DNA of 64,000 bases. It comes from Angiostrongylus vasorum (lineage: Eukaryota > Nematoda > Chromadorea > Rhabditida > Metastrongylidae). Below, one piece after another: positions 47,600 to 59,149 of the stretch. How positions within the stretch are numbered: position 1 is the stretch's first letter; each line of letters begins with the position of its first letter. Both the position numbers and the translations under genes were made by a program. The notes under the pieces are model-generated. The model had not been told where the DNA came from, searched no databases, and saw only the letters and a list, made by a program, of their open reading frames with translations. The DNA is taken from contig JADANN010000099.1 in the NCBI GenBank assembly GCA_018806985.1, positions 2,294,001 through 2,358,000 on the forward strand. The letters run 5' to 3'.

Positions 47600-47955
47600 C
47601 GACCCCCTCTTCACATTTACTGTGCGGATCCCTGCACTTCTAACATTCGATTCGTTTCCTGGTATCCATCATCCACCATGGCCTTCTAACTTCTACGTGG
47701 GGCTTCGGCTACTGTTTGATGATTTTTCATCTTCCCTTGATTGTCGTAGGATACTGGTCGAGTTGTCTCTCACTGGAGTTCAGAGATAGCCAGGCTGGAG
47801 CTTTCCCATTTGGAATGCAAAAGAGTGATTTTTTCCTCGGACAAGTCCAGTACCAACTTCCCAGCCCCGTAAGAATGATGGGCTTGGTGAACCTAGGATC
47901 GAGCCGGCGTGGTGCTCGTGGTGACCTGCATCACTACCACTTTGCTATCCCCCTG
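47600..47955 (-). repeat. Family C SINE copy, near full length
   Basis: On minus it starts 'ggatagcaaagtggtagtg', where TAGCAAAGTGG fits the A-box consensus, then 'ccggctcgatccta' as B box. The body follows to 'gaagtgcagggatccgcaca'. Probably the best preserved C copy in this orientation. Confidence 0.85.
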
Positions 47956-48057
47956 ACACCATAATCAAACAAAAAAAAACTGCTAACCCAAGATTTCAAT
48001 CACACTGAAGGCAAATTAGCTTCCTCACACACTCACCGCTTTCTCTTTCTTCGAATC

Positions 48058-48285
48058 AACCACAGTGATGCTGAGATATTTGCAAACTCCGGACAGCACG
48101 TGTCTGCGGTGGGGATCGAAAACGTTATTACTCTTTCTGCGGGCTAATGTGTCACCACCACACTATGCGGGTCCTTTGTTTCGTCTTTGCCTCAGCTAGT
48201 TTTTTATCTAACAGAGTCATCACCAATCACCCATCAACGAGTTTGATCTGGAGAGCAGAAATCGGCATTGAACCCAGTTAAGCTG
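48058..48285 (-). repeat. Repeat family D copy
   Basis: 'ctgagatatttgcaaactcc', 'gtgtctgcggtggggatcga', 'gtgtcaccaccacactatgc' and 'aagtttgatctggagag'-like text near the end. Confidence 0.75.
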
Positions 48286-48374
48286 CGGCTCTATCTTCCA
48301 TTGATTATTTCGCGGGAGATCAACCGTACAGAGAGTTCACCTGGAAGGTTAATGTGACGCTGTCGTAATAAAGC

Positions 48375-48500
48375 ATTATTCTTAAATACTCCACGAGATA
48401 ACGTGTGGTAATGAAGCATTCCTCCCCGCAGTTCATCTTTGGAGTCTTGGAGTTTATCCAGAATGATTCGAAAGTTTTGTTCCCTGAAGTTTTTTATTGT
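48375..48500 (-). mobile_element. Penelope-like endonuclease tail fragment
   Basis: On minus it encodes SFWINSKTPKMNCGEECF, the conserved end of the GIY-YIG endonuclease also seen at 29341, 58465 and 60660. It is only about 120 bases upstream of receptor exon 4. Confidence 0.5.
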
Positions 48501-48620
48501 TCTACACAGTAATATATAACGGGAAGAAATATGTTAAACGTAGAACACGGAAATCACCATTGTGGAAACTTGACGTTTATGTGAAGAGCACCGTTACAGG
48601 TACTGCATCACAGTGAACAG

Positions 48621-48720
48621 CAATAAGGTGAATTTCCTCCAGAAATATCGCAGAGCGCTTGCATTCATTGCGGTTATGGCTGGTGTTGTTAGTAAGGGCA
48701 CGATTCTGAGGGAAGTTACG
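48621..48720 (+). CDS. Peptide-type GPCR, exon 4 (IL2 and TM4)
   Basis: The acceptor 'gtgaacag' ends at 48620. One base completes the codon from exon 3. The exon encodes NKVNFLQKYRRALAFIAVMA and GVVSKGTILREVT: a basic intracellular loop 2 followed by TM4 ending in a V-S-K-G motif. It ends on a complete codon before gtaatt. The alternative acceptor seven bases upstream would put a stop in frame, so the 48620 site is preferred. Confidence 0.75.
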
Positions 48721-48859
48721 GTAATTCTTGCAATTCATTGTATTCCTTTAATATCAACTAACTATGAAGAATTAACGAGAAGAGTCTATGTAGCAGATTT
48801 TCTTCTCGTAACAAAGTTTTTAACAAAAAAATGTATATCAGTTGTTCGTGTCTTCTAAG

Positions 48860-49425
48860 TATTTCCGTTTTTCTTTCTTTTTTTTGCATGAAGTAACTTC
48901 AAAAAGTTCTGCAGTATCTTCTCAGCTAGTAAATGTCTGCAACCTTAGTCTATAGTTCGTTTTTATGAGAATCTATAGGATTTTCTTGGTTTCATTCTCA
49001 GCGTCCGTCATCTGTTCCCACTGTTGTTATTTTTTTTCCCATGGTATGACCTCATTTATGCTTCCCTTCTGGTGAATAAGTTTCGCTGGTTCTCGAATAT
49101 GTATTCTTCGATGGTTAGTTTATGCAATCTGGGTTAATTCCATGTATTTTAATTATACCATATGACACCATTCAAGCGCTTTAAAGGTGGTAGATAAGAT
49201 TCTTTGACGTGATTGTGGTGATCATCCACATTTTGGCTCCATAACAGATCCTTGCGGGGACTGTTAAGTCAAACACGCAAATTTCGGGCCTTCATTTGAA
49301 GCTGACAGCTTTTTGGAAAATCCGAAAGCAGTCTATGGCCGTTCTCCGCACTTTGCTTTTCTTTTTCGGTTCCAATTTTTATGGAATATTCTATGGGTAC
49401 AAAGAATGTTGCCGTCGTATTCGAA
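48860..49425. other. Unassigned intron sequence
   Basis: No repeat or exon recognised. Confidence 0.35.
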
Positions 49426-49429
49426 AGCT

Positions 49430-49745
49430 ATCCACTGGGATTTGTTCCGCACCGCTATGAAGGTTCTTCTTTCCATGGCATTAATCATCCACTAAGGTCT
49501 TCGAACTTTTCGCATGTGGGTTCGGCTGCTTCCCCAACCATTGTCGTCTTCTTTGCCAATGTCGTTGGATGCTGGTCGAATCAATTCTCCTCGAAGAACA
49601 GAAATAGTTCGACTAGAGCGTTCCAAATTAGATTACAAAGAGTGGACTGTTCTCGGACAACTCTGGTACCAATTTCCCGACCCCGAAAGGATGACAAACT
49701 TGGCGAGCCCAGCAGCAGATTCGAACCAGCATTGTTGCGGCGTTG
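49430..49745 (-). repeat. Family C SINE copy
   Basis: 'gcatgtgggttcggctgctt', 'gttggatgctggtcgaatca', 'ggtaccaatttcccgacccc' and 'cagattcgaaccagc' (B-box complement). The 121 and 105 aa plus frames are repeat frames. Confidence 0.75.
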
Positions 49746-49749
49746 AGCT

Positions 49750-50880
49750 CCCAACTTTATATGAATACCAAGTCGTTGTGAATATTAGTTCTTGTAGCTG
49801 CCACGCAGGACTTTTTCCGCAACTGTCATGAACAACCTCGAGATTGGGTTAAAACAGTTTATAGCAATAACAACGGTACAATAATAATATCTAATATGTG
49901 ACGATATGTGGTTAGGTGGGTATATACGAGCAAGATTGAAATGAGAACAAGTGATACAATTGAAGGAAGCTAGGCGGACACTGGAGTTGGAGCACTCAGG
50001 AACTGAGGGATTGGATGAACACTCCACGAACGCTACGAACACTTAAAGACGAATGCCACTCGACTCTCTCTGTATTACTTCTGTCGTGGGTGGAGCTTCC
50101 CCAGAGGGAACTAAAGACGGCGCTTAGAGAGAGGTTCTGAAGGTTTTTTTCTACTAGCACAATCTGATAGAGCTACATGTGAAAGCGCGCAGCTACTCAT
50201 TCGGAAACTTCTTTGAGACGGAAGATGCTGGAAAGTACATTCAGCTGACGTTGTTGTTTTAGTGGCCGAACTGTCGGACAAAGGAGAGCAGTTTTTTGAA
50301 AGAAATTGTAGAATCCCTTTCCGGCCACCTGCGAGGCAACTGTATGAGATAGTGGCTAAGAGGCAATTAAGAGAGGATGCGAAGATAGATTTAAGATAGT
50401 TAGAGGTGAACAAGAAACTCACACCAATATAGAAAATAGGAATAAGGTCATCGGAAACAGTGGTCGAAATGTTTTACATAGAGAACATTCCTATGTTGGT
50501 GAAGAATGTTCTCTATAACCATTGTGCTCATGATGAATGGCATCACTGCTCTTGCGCTACGCTCCCCATCTGATCTTGTAAACTTCGTGTAAAGTTTCTA
50601 CTGCTCAAAAAGCACTTGTGTGCTTAAGGCGTGATTTAGGAAAGTAGCAAAGAGTAATGAGCATTGAGAATTTATGCTTAATAATCGAACGGATCTGCCG
50701 ATATTAATATCGTTCATCGCTAGAAAGATCTTCTAATAGAAAAAATTCGTGATACAATGATTGTGAACCCAACGTATATTACTCAATGCATTTTGGAGCC
50801 AGTGGAAAAAATAAAATACACATTTTTACCGTATGCAAGCGATCGCACCGTTGTTCAGGGAGCTTCGTACCGATTTTAAT
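49750..50880. other. Unassigned intron sequence
   Basis: Contains a short inverted pair 'agagaacattc' / 'gaatgttctct' at 50479-50514. Nothing else was recognised. Confidence 0.35.
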
Positions 50881-50900
50881 GTACTAGGCAAGTTAATTTA

Positions 50901-51295
50901 CCCTCTCAACCGTTTACCGCCTCATCATGGCTGGGAGGTGTTCTTGGATGTTGAGCTGCGATGTACAGTGGAGGGAGATTCATCCTCCCAGCAGGATCTG
51001 TCAAGTTGAGAAGGGAATCCGGGGCTTCTATCAGGAAGCCTAGCTGAGAGTAAACCAGTAACAGGTTCCACCACCATCTCGGTATCAAACCAGTCACATG
51101 TTGGCAAATCCTGCTCTGATCCACCAAGCCGGCAGCTGCCTGCGGTACTGGCGACCTTGTACAGACTTTGGCTAGGCTGACCTCGGGACACCAAGGAACC
51201 ACAATGACCAAGTCAGCAAACGTCCGAAGTCATGGAAATTATGCTGGGGCCTGCACAATCAGTGAAGACGGGCCATCCAAGTAATCAAGTAAGTA
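50901..51295 (+). repeat. Repeat family A copy
   Basis: From 'ccctctcaaccgtttaccgc' to the tail 'ccaagtaatcaagtaagta', ending 120 bases before receptor exon 5. Confidence 0.85.
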
Positions 51296-51416
51296 GTTAA
51301 GTTAATCATACTTTGAAAAACCTTTTTGAAACTATATTAGTTGGGTAGTGAATACGGGCTGGGATGATAAAGAAAAAGAAAGGTCTGTTAAATGGACAGA
51401 GTTTATTTCTTTGCAG

Positions 51417-51592
51417 ATCATCACAAACACGGACTGCATTGGTGGTTTAAACGAATGGTCTGTGAAGCCATCTGATTTGGTCATAAAACACGAGTTGTTT
51501 AACAAAATATGGCGGTTCTACTTTAGGAATATATTCACAATTTTGGCGCCTTTCTTCATCCTTCTCTACCTCAACGCAGGACTCATTTACAG
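51417..51592 (+). CDS. Peptide-type GPCR, exon 5 (EL2 and TM5)
   Basis: The acceptor 'tttctttgcag' and phase 0 entry match exon 4. The sequence begins IITNTDCIGGLNEWSV, with the extracellular loop 2 Cys. It continues through WRFYFRNIFTILAPFFILLY to LNAGLIYR; the conserved TM5 Pro is in ILAPFF. The donor tac-ag|gtccgt leaves two bases of a codon. This is the most diagnostic exon and is typical of the nematode neuropeptide-receptor group with an FRN-I-x-T-I-x-x-PFF-LLYLN block. Introns between the called exons are 1.4 to 4.2 kb. Confidence 0.9.
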
Positions 51593-51599
51593 GTCCGTT

Positions 51600-52620
51600 A
51601 AGCTCGTTTAAGCTCACAGCAGTTACAGTAGGAAAATAAGTTGCGTATTCTTCTTGCAAGCCCTTGTGGATATAACTATTGGTTCTGCTAATCAAATATG
51701 CATGTGATTTATGTTCGTCCTCATTGATTCGAAATTTCTAATCAGTAATAAGAAAAACTTTCTGGCTCCGCTATTTACAAATAAAGATGGAAGGGAATGA
51801 CAATTCTTGGTTTAGTTTCTTATCATGAACTATTCACTTCGATTCCAAATCTTGGTTTGGTTTCGGTGAATGTATCAGAATTTTAAACTTTGTTAAAGTG
51901 CTATTGTGGTCTGGAAGGACTTAATGAACGTATGATAGCTGTGAGAAGGCTATTGCAGTCGCTCCTTTGAGAACATAAAATATCAGCGCCTCTTTAAGTA
52001 CTGTATAGTGTAAAAGAAATAAACCAAGTTTGCGAGTTGTTGATTTTTTCTTCTTTCCTTCATCATTCAATTCAACTACGAGGACTGTGAACAAAAAAAA
52101 TATAAATGGGTGAATCTGTGCTGAACAACCGGAGAAACAAGCATTGAAAGAAAGTACTGTTAGTCTAAGTAGGCTTTGGTTTGAAGGAACCAAAAAGAAC
52201 TACTTATTGTCAATATGGAAGGTTGACCTCAAAAATGGAGTAAACGCACTAAATGATTGCGCACGCTCCATTGTAACCCCCAAAAGTAGGATTCGGACTG
52301 AAAGTGGCCTTTCGAACAACCTTTGTCTATCATAAGCTGACACAATTTCAATATTGAGAAGTGTGATTCTAAGCGATCAAGTTTCTATCTCTTTTACTCC
52401 GTTCCTTCAATTTTGTAGCTGTTATGTAGAATGATTGCGAACTTCAGCTTCGCAAAGTATCTAAGCGTTCAAGGATAATTCAGAAGCATTGCTTCGGATA
52501 TTGAGACAGAAAATTCGCCCAAGTTTCCACAACTTGTTGGACACTTATATATAGTTGGAAAACCAGAGCTATTAGCACGTTTTTAGATTTTCCTGTGTAA
52601 ATTTGTCACTAATTGCTAAG
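51600..52620. other. Unassigned intron sequence
   Basis: No repeat family or exon recognised. Confidence 0.35.
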
Positions 52621-52624
52621 CTGA

Positions 52625-53020
52625 TAGATACTTGATACTTGATACTTGAATGGCGGCCACTCGTCACTGGTTGTACGGGCCCCCAGCAAAATTTCCACTT
52701 TTTTCGGCATTTTGCTGGTTTAGCCACTGTGGTTCTCTGGAGTCCAGAGGTCAGCCTTGCCAAATTCTGCCCCAGGTCGTCACCACCCCACGTCGCCCTT
52801 GTGGATCAGAGGGAGATTTGCCACCATGCGACTTGTTTGATACCAGGACGATGGTGGATCTTGGTATTGGTTTATTCTTAGCTGGGGTTTTTGGTGGAAA
52901 CGCAGGACTCCTTCTCAGCTTGGAAAACCCTGCCGGGGGATGAATCCCCCTCCCTGTAGATCGCAGCCTGACACCAAGGAACACCTCCCAGCCACGGTGA
53001 CGCGATAAACCACTGGGAGG
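52625..53020 (-). repeat. Repeat family A copy
   Basis: Starts with three tail units ('acttgatacttgatacttga') and ends 'gataaaccactgggagg'. Confidence 0.85.
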
Positions 53021-53484
53021 AAGCTGATGGAAACTTGATAAAAAGGAAAATCTCTGAAGTGTTCTATTTCGAGTGGATGAACAAAAAGCAACAAACAACT
53101 ATGAGTCCTTCCAAACTACTGTCTTTGCAAAATATTTTCATAATTACGATTTCCTGAAGAATGGAGGATGTGGCTTAAACAAAATGCCTTATACTATCAT
53201 CATCTAACACCTCTGTCGGGAACGAAACTTCGGAAACTCTATAATGATAGAATGGAGCGTTCGCTTCCAGTTGGATAATTGCACATACCACGGTAGTGCT
53301 TCTTCAGAAGTCCACTAGAATTTTTTTTCGGTGCTATTTGGACTTCGGGCTAATTAACACCTATAGTCGCATTTTAATGCCGTTTTGAGGATGTATTAAA
53401 TAATGGTGACAAATTAGCATTAGGTGGGTGGGGGGATAAGGGACAATTGCTATCCATAATGATCTTTTGGCAACTGCTTACCAC

Positions 53485-53860
53485 AGAATAGCACTGTGGT
53501 AGTGATGCCCGTCATCACGAGCATGGTGCTAGTTCGATTCCGTTTAGGGCCAACCAAGCCTGTCATCCATCCGGGGTCGGGAAATTGGTACCAGACTTGT
53601 CTGGGGAAAAAATCACTCTTTGAAATCCAATTGAGAAGGCTCCAGCTGGCTATCTCAGGACTCCAGAGAGAATTGCTCGACTAGCTTTCTACAACATCCA
53701 AGATGAAACGAAATCCCTCGAGCAGCAGCCGAAGCCACACGTAAAGTTAGAAGCTTTTCGTGGACAGTGGATGCTAGGAAACGAAACGAATGTGAGAAGT
53801 GCTGGAATCCGCACAGTAGACATGAAGGCGAGTCAAAATAAAATAGAATAAAAATAAGAG
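53485..53860 (+). repeat. Family C SINE copy, plus, near full length
   Basis: 'agaatagcactgtggtagtg' (A box), 'tagttcgattccg' (B box), body 'ttggtaccagacttgtctgg', 3' end 'agtgctggaatccgcacagt' and an A-rich tail 'aaaataaaatagaataaaaa' to about 53860. The tail and boxes together fix the orientation of the family. Confidence 0.9.
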
Positions 53861-53869
53861 TGGTGACGA

Positions 53870-54405
53870 ATTTAAAGTATTACTTCATATTCCTAAAAAG
53901 GTGCCACTTTATGCCTAGATTCGTATCCAAACGTTCACCAACTTTTTAGCACAAAATTGTTAAAAAAGATGAAGGATGCATATCCGATCAGTTGGGACTG
54001 ATTAATCCACTGAGAATACAGAGATCGAAGGCATTCTCTGTGTTCAGCTAAAATGCGCTGTCTGCAGTTTCGTTAAAATATTTCGTCAATTTTACATTTT
54101 TTAAAAAATTGGAAAGAACATGGACATTGTTTGTATGAATTTCGCCTCTCAGCAGTTATAGACAAAGAGGATCGGCATTACATGAGATCTACTTTATCTA
54201 GTCACTATTCTATTGTACTGCTACAACGCAGTTTCTAGCAGCTATCGATTTTCCAAAGGAGGCAGTCATATTTCTATTTTGGTTATCGCTGTAGCTTGCA
54301 AGCAATGATGTCGTTAGAATAATATAAAAACTGGATGTGATTTGATGAAAGCTTCATGCTAAACTTTTTAAACCTGCTGTTGAAATCGTCGTCCATTTGG
54401 AGATA
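53870..54405. other. Unassigned intron sequence
   Basis: No features recognised. Confidence 0.35.
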
Positions 54406-54410
54406 AAGGG

Positions 54411-54692
54411 TAAAAGGATAAAGCTCTCGGCGTTGATCAATCCCTGAGGGATGGGCCATGCATTCGACTTCATTAAGTATCGTTGGAGGTGATTGAATGC
54501 ATATCTGGCCTTTACAATGACTCGTGGTGGTCTACCGATGTATCGAACCAGTGCTGCTATCCTCCCAGATAAGTCTGGTACCTTGCTGACCCCGGAGGGA
54601 TGTGGGGCTTGGTGGGCCGTGGGCGCAGGGATCGATTCCACTGTGTGTGTGTTTCAGGGCGCCTCCGACCACTGCGCCACACGCACCCTCCT
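54411..54692 (-). repeat. Family B SINE copy, near full length
   Basis: From 'aaaaggataaagctctcggc' to 'cactgcgccacacgcaccct'. TGGCGCAGTGG on minus is a perfect A-box consensus match and 'ggaatcgatccct' the B box. Confidence 0.9.
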
Positions 54693-54934
54693 TTGGGAGT
54701 TATTGGTAAAAATGTCATACTTATGGAGCCCATTGAAGTTGGAAAGGGATTGGCATCACCCTATTCATGAATAAAATGGTGCGCGATTAAACAAATCAAA
54801 TCATGACTTTAACCCTCGGAACATTCCTCAAAACTCTCGCCTTTGTGGTTCTGCGAAAAATGCATGCAGACGCCCAGATTCTGCTTGTTAGGTGAAGAGA
54901 AAAGTAGATGACAGGTGAAGAGGACAAGTGCTAG

Positions 54935-55126
54935 ACTGGTCTCTATGAAGATACGAGCACTCACAAAGAAGCTCATCTACAAGGTGTGCGGACGTATTTT
55001 CGGTGTCATACAGCTGTATTCAAATGCTTGACAGAACTTCTTCGAAAGAACATTTGTGTGACTACTGCAAGTTGCACAAATCACCTCCATCGACGCTTCC
55101 GAGCTGAACAAAGGAAGTGGAAAGTG
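54935..55126 (+). CDS. Open segment, possible receptor third-loop exon
   Basis: A frame open from 54935 (after a TAG) to a TGA after 55126 includes GVRTYFRCHTAVFKCLTELL and RKNICVTTASCTNHLHRRFR, then AEQRKWK. Part of it, from an acceptor 'cttgacag' (ends 55034) to a donor at 55124 (aaa|gtgtgt), would end in phase 0 and so join the TM6 exon. The basic text suits an intracellular loop 3. But entry needs one carried base, whereas exon 5 supplies two, so the join fails by one base. Either it belongs to something else or there is an indel. Confidence 0.3.
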
Positions 55127-55609
55127 TGTTGAATCCAACTGAGAAATTGAAAATAATAAACAAAGTTATTCAATACCTTCAACTCAGCACACTCACTTAA
55201 AAAGAAATCTTAGCCTTTACAACCTTTTTTTGAAGTGGAGCAGCGCTGCATAGATGTCGAATTTACGGCCTTAACGGTTTTTTTTTCGAGAGTTATACGC
55301 TGGCAAATTAGGAAGGAAACCTTCTTAGACCCTGAAATATGGTCTGCTTTCAAGGTCGCTTAAATTTTTACCCTGTCGATAAAACTCTTCGTTTGAAACC
55401 CGTTGAACAGAAACCCAATTAAGTCTGTTTGTTCCCTTTTGAAATAAAAAGGTAGTCGAGTGAGGCGAATTTTTGGGGGAAAAAGCGTTTGTCGATTAAA
55501 GTACAATGCGCATACCACGCGGGTAATTGCATTATCTAGAACAGTGCACATTAAGCTTCAGCGAAGTGGTGCTCACTTAGCGGCTGTCCTTCTTAATTTG
55601 AAATGTACG

Positions 55610-55885
55610 ATGACAATAGAGAAACCGTATAAACTTGATGAAGCTCAGACAAAGGCAGTCAGATTTTTTGGCATCTATGGCGCCAGAATCGGTTGCTGGT
55701 TGAAATGGCTTCAGAATCTGATTTATTTTGATTTTACCTTGAACATCGGAATCGCAACTAAATATTTCTTCGATGAAGCCCTTTCAAACCCGCAAGCGAA
55801 TGAAGACTGGAATCTTGCTCTAGTCAATTCTACATTGCTATTCTTCATCGTTGCAGTCGTGTCTGTGCTCAATAAATCCCCATAA
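55610..55885 (+). CDS. Hypothetical small protein, one membrane segment
   Basis: The frame is open from 55460. The ATG at 55610 gives 91 codons to a TAA at 55883-55885. The N-terminal part is soluble (MTIEKPYKLDEAQTKAVRFF) and an aromatic middle (CWLKWLQNLIYFDFTLN) follows. A C-terminal hydrophobic stretch, ALVNSTLLFFIVAVVSVL, is probably membrane-spanning. Composition looks coding, but there is no splice evidence and I recognise no family. It lies inside the long receptor intron. Confidence 0.3.
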   Translation: MTIEKPYKLDEAQTKAVRFFGIYGARIGCWLKWLQNLIYFDFTLNIGIATKYFFDEALSNPQANEDWNLALVNSTLLFFIVAVVSVLNKSP

Positions 55886-55894
55886 ATTAGGGTA

Positions 55895-58225
55895 ATTAAA
55901 AGTGCCGTTGAAGATCACGGGAATAATTGTTAAAATATTTTCCTTATTATTTCATCTTCTTACTTTTTTGTGCCAATGTATTTGTTTAAGTAACCATAAA
56001 ATTTTTCGGACCTCATCACTTAATCCTCATCAGTAATAGAGCTTTCATGACATCGGAAGTTTGGCTCAAGCTTCACGCAGGCGTTATCAGCATTTCCTTG
56101 AAAAAGTGACAGACCCTAATAAAGAGGATTGGAAACCTTTTCATGGATGGACTATTTATCCTAACATTTATTGGGTTGAAAAGAACTATTCGTGCCATTG
56201 TAAATATCCATGGAAAATCTAAAAAAGCAGTTGTTTATCTAAGGTGTCGATTTGCAATAGAGTTACCATCATTAGCTATCACAATCTAGCAAAGCACTAG
56301 AAAGCAATCCATGATCACCATTTAGAACTCGGAAGACTTGGACCTGAAAAAAATATTTCGTTTTCTTCCTTCTTTCTTCTATGACCGGTCCTTAATGTTC
56401 TTCTCGTAGGACGTTTCTTCGATCCCTGGGAAAGCTAGTAATCGCCATTTGGGCAGCGGAAAAGTGCGATTACTTCCTTCCCATCCAAACATAGATAGTG
56501 CATACTGAGTTAGATTCATGGGATGCGAGGGAACATTATCGTGAGGAACTCAAGTCGCTCGTTTGACACAAAGGATTTAGACTCTTTTAGGCTTATGTAG
56601 TGAAAAATTTTCACTCTTCTTACTACTTTGGAATATTCAACACTTTCCAGTTAAAAGTCTTGCACACTGGCAAAGTCTACGATGGAAAGCTCTCATTGTG
56701 GTCTCCAGTTCTCAAGAGGAAATAAACTTGTTCTTGTCTCAATCGGCAGTTCTTTATTATTGGGTCCTTTTCGATAAAGTGAATGTTTATAATTTCAAAA
56801 CTATTGGGGAAAAAATTCTCAAAAAAAATATTATAGCTACTTTCCTTTATGTTGATGATTAACCAACCATCATTATGGAAATTGTCCCACAATCCCCCTT
56901 TCCTCTAAGTGAGAAAAAGCTATTCAGGTAAAACGGATGTTACATCTAATAAAAAGTTAAGAACACTGTTGTTCCGCTGAGCCAGCGTTCCTCGAGCTAT
57001 TACTTATCAGTGGAGCTTATCACACGATGAGACTGCAGTATTTAAAATCAAACCGTACTAGAAACGATCGGGAGCGACCAAATCTTCTGTCATGCGGAAG
57101 CTCACGCGTGTTCGACAGAAATGATAAAATCAATGTAATCTATGAACTCATACTGCACTATACTCATACTCAACTACAAGATGGGTACTGATGAGAAAGA
57201 CTATTCCGTAAGCGGCTCTTCAAGTACAATTTACCCTCGCGAGGAAAATCGACGGCGACGCATAATTCATCCAGTTAAGGAGAAACAGGGGGAGTACAAA
57301 AAACATAGCACCTTGATTGGTGGATTTAAAGAAAACTGTGATATTCAGGCACGTTGTTTTACAGGGCCACTGATTTCTAAAAAATTCTTTGGTGGAAAGG
57401 ATGGCCATTGCTAGAGATCAGTTTTCATATTTAAAAGTCCGCCAACATGTTCTTTATCTTCAATAGTCCATATTCTGTGAGCATATTCATTTTCCAGTGA
57501 AAGGATGCCATTTAGTAAGCAGTTCACTTCACCGATTGGTGCATCACCAGAGTGTTATCTCTTATGGACAAACATGAAGAGTTATTGTTTCGTCTTTAGT
57601 AAAATTTCCCAGCATTTCATATGACAAATATCAAGCGTTCTTTAATATTTCGCCGGAAGCAGGAAGCTTTTTGGCTTAGTCTGCTCGTCGTCCAGCAATC
57701 GCCTTATCTCTCACACTCTTGATTCTTTACTCTTACTTGTCACCTCGGCTACTACCAATGTCCTATCCAAGACCATATAATCTCCCATCTATATTTAATT
57801 AAAGGCAATAGGTTTACAACGTACATAAGTGTGATCCAAACTATTCATACTAAAGGCAGACGTCCTATGTCAATATTTTTTCACAAAGTTGATATTGAAC
57901 GGTTTTGAAAACAGTGCAGGCGGTTTCTGTTCAGAACTCCTTCCTTGCCTCTCGTTCGCATGTGGTCTGAGTAACATCCAGTACACGTTATAAAAAATTC
58001 AAGCCTATAAAGGCTTTTCTGCAGTTGCCGTAATTGGAATTTCAGAAAACTTTCAATGATCGACCTCAAAAAGAAAAAAGGATTGTTTAGACATATACGT
58101 CTACATTGATTAAATTAGGTTAAAAAACCTCTATCACGGTGACCAAGAAGAGGGAAAGAAGTTGACATGTGCAATTCTTACGAACTTTCCTCGTTGACCT
58201 GACGCGAGATTGCTGTCTTTTTTCT
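55895..58225. other. Unassigned intron sequence
   Basis: Frames at 56677 (minus) and 57142 (plus) lack domains. No repeat families were identified. Confidence 0.35.
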
Positions 58226-58247
58226 TGTTGTTGCTATCGTTATTCGG

Positions 58248-58289
58248 TGGCCGACTTTTCGGCTACGTCGCATTCTTCAGAGCCTGGGT
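58248..58289 (-). ncRNA. Hammerhead-like motif at Penelope 3' end
   Basis: On minus: CCAGGCT, CTGAAGA, ATGCGACGTAGCC, GAAA, AGTC, GGCC. The arms GGCT/GGCC pair with one G-U. Stem II is partly mispaired. It lies about 180 bp past the endonuclease, the same place as in the plus copy. Confidence 0.45.
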
Positions 58290-58464
58290 GTATGTTATGT
58301 AACGCTATCCCTATAAATCTGACGTATCAGTAGTAATTATGAAGATCTATTATGTACATGAAGATTACTTTGTTCGGAAGCTACTCACCGTGCTGCTGCT
58401 TGCGGGCATCACCCGTGTGTTGTTCACGTGGGGTCACGAGTTAAAACCCACTCACATCAAAAAA

Positions 58465-58690
58465 TCAGTTTGAAAAAAAAGACGTCAGGTCACATATAAT
58501 AGTGAGGCATTCGTCTTTCCGGTTCACCTTTGGATTTTTGAAATTTATTCGAAACGCCTCAAGAGTCTTGCGCGTTGATGTTTGTGATTCCTGCGCTAGG
58601 ATCCAGAGAGTCACTTCAAAATCACAACAGTCATTATGTTTTATACCCCACATTTACCTAAAGATGTGCTTTGTCGAATTCTAACTCTTC
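58465..58690 (-). pseudogene. Penelope-like GIY-YIG endonuclease C-terminal fragment
   Basis: The minus frame encodes CCDFEVTLWILAQESQTSTR, then LEAFRINFKNPKVNRKDEC, the end of the endonuclease domain. The Glu of the L-E-A-F block, which I expect to be the metal-binding residue from the family pattern, is present here. The YIG part is missing or unreadable upstream. Confidence 0.65.
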
Positions 58691-59149
58691 CATCTGAATG
58701 TTATTTGATGCGGACACAAAATGTCATAGCCGCTTCTCCAATATATGTCTTACATGAGATCAAGTGCCCATCTCCTCTGTTAGGGAGAGACACAAAGTTT
58801 TCTGCGCTGCACAAAGAAACGATAATGGACAGAGTAGGTTAGTGTGTGGAAGATCATTAAACGCCAGATAACTTTCGTGACCACTTTTTTCCTAGGCACG
58901 TCTTAATGGCATGACTTTTTTTCGTTTGATCTGAAGGGCAGCTTAAAAGGGATCTTACTTAGGCTTTGAAATACCATTTTGGGAAGCAATTCTACCTTTT
59001 GGTCTGATGTGAGTGGCAGCTGCTTTGTAGCCGTTGGAAATGGCTAATTTTTGTGCATAGTTTAGCGACTTTTACTTTCTTCTCTTTTTTCTCCTTCTTC
59101 TCTTCCCTTCTGTCCACGCACTTTTAGACGTTTGGCGCATGTTTTTTGA

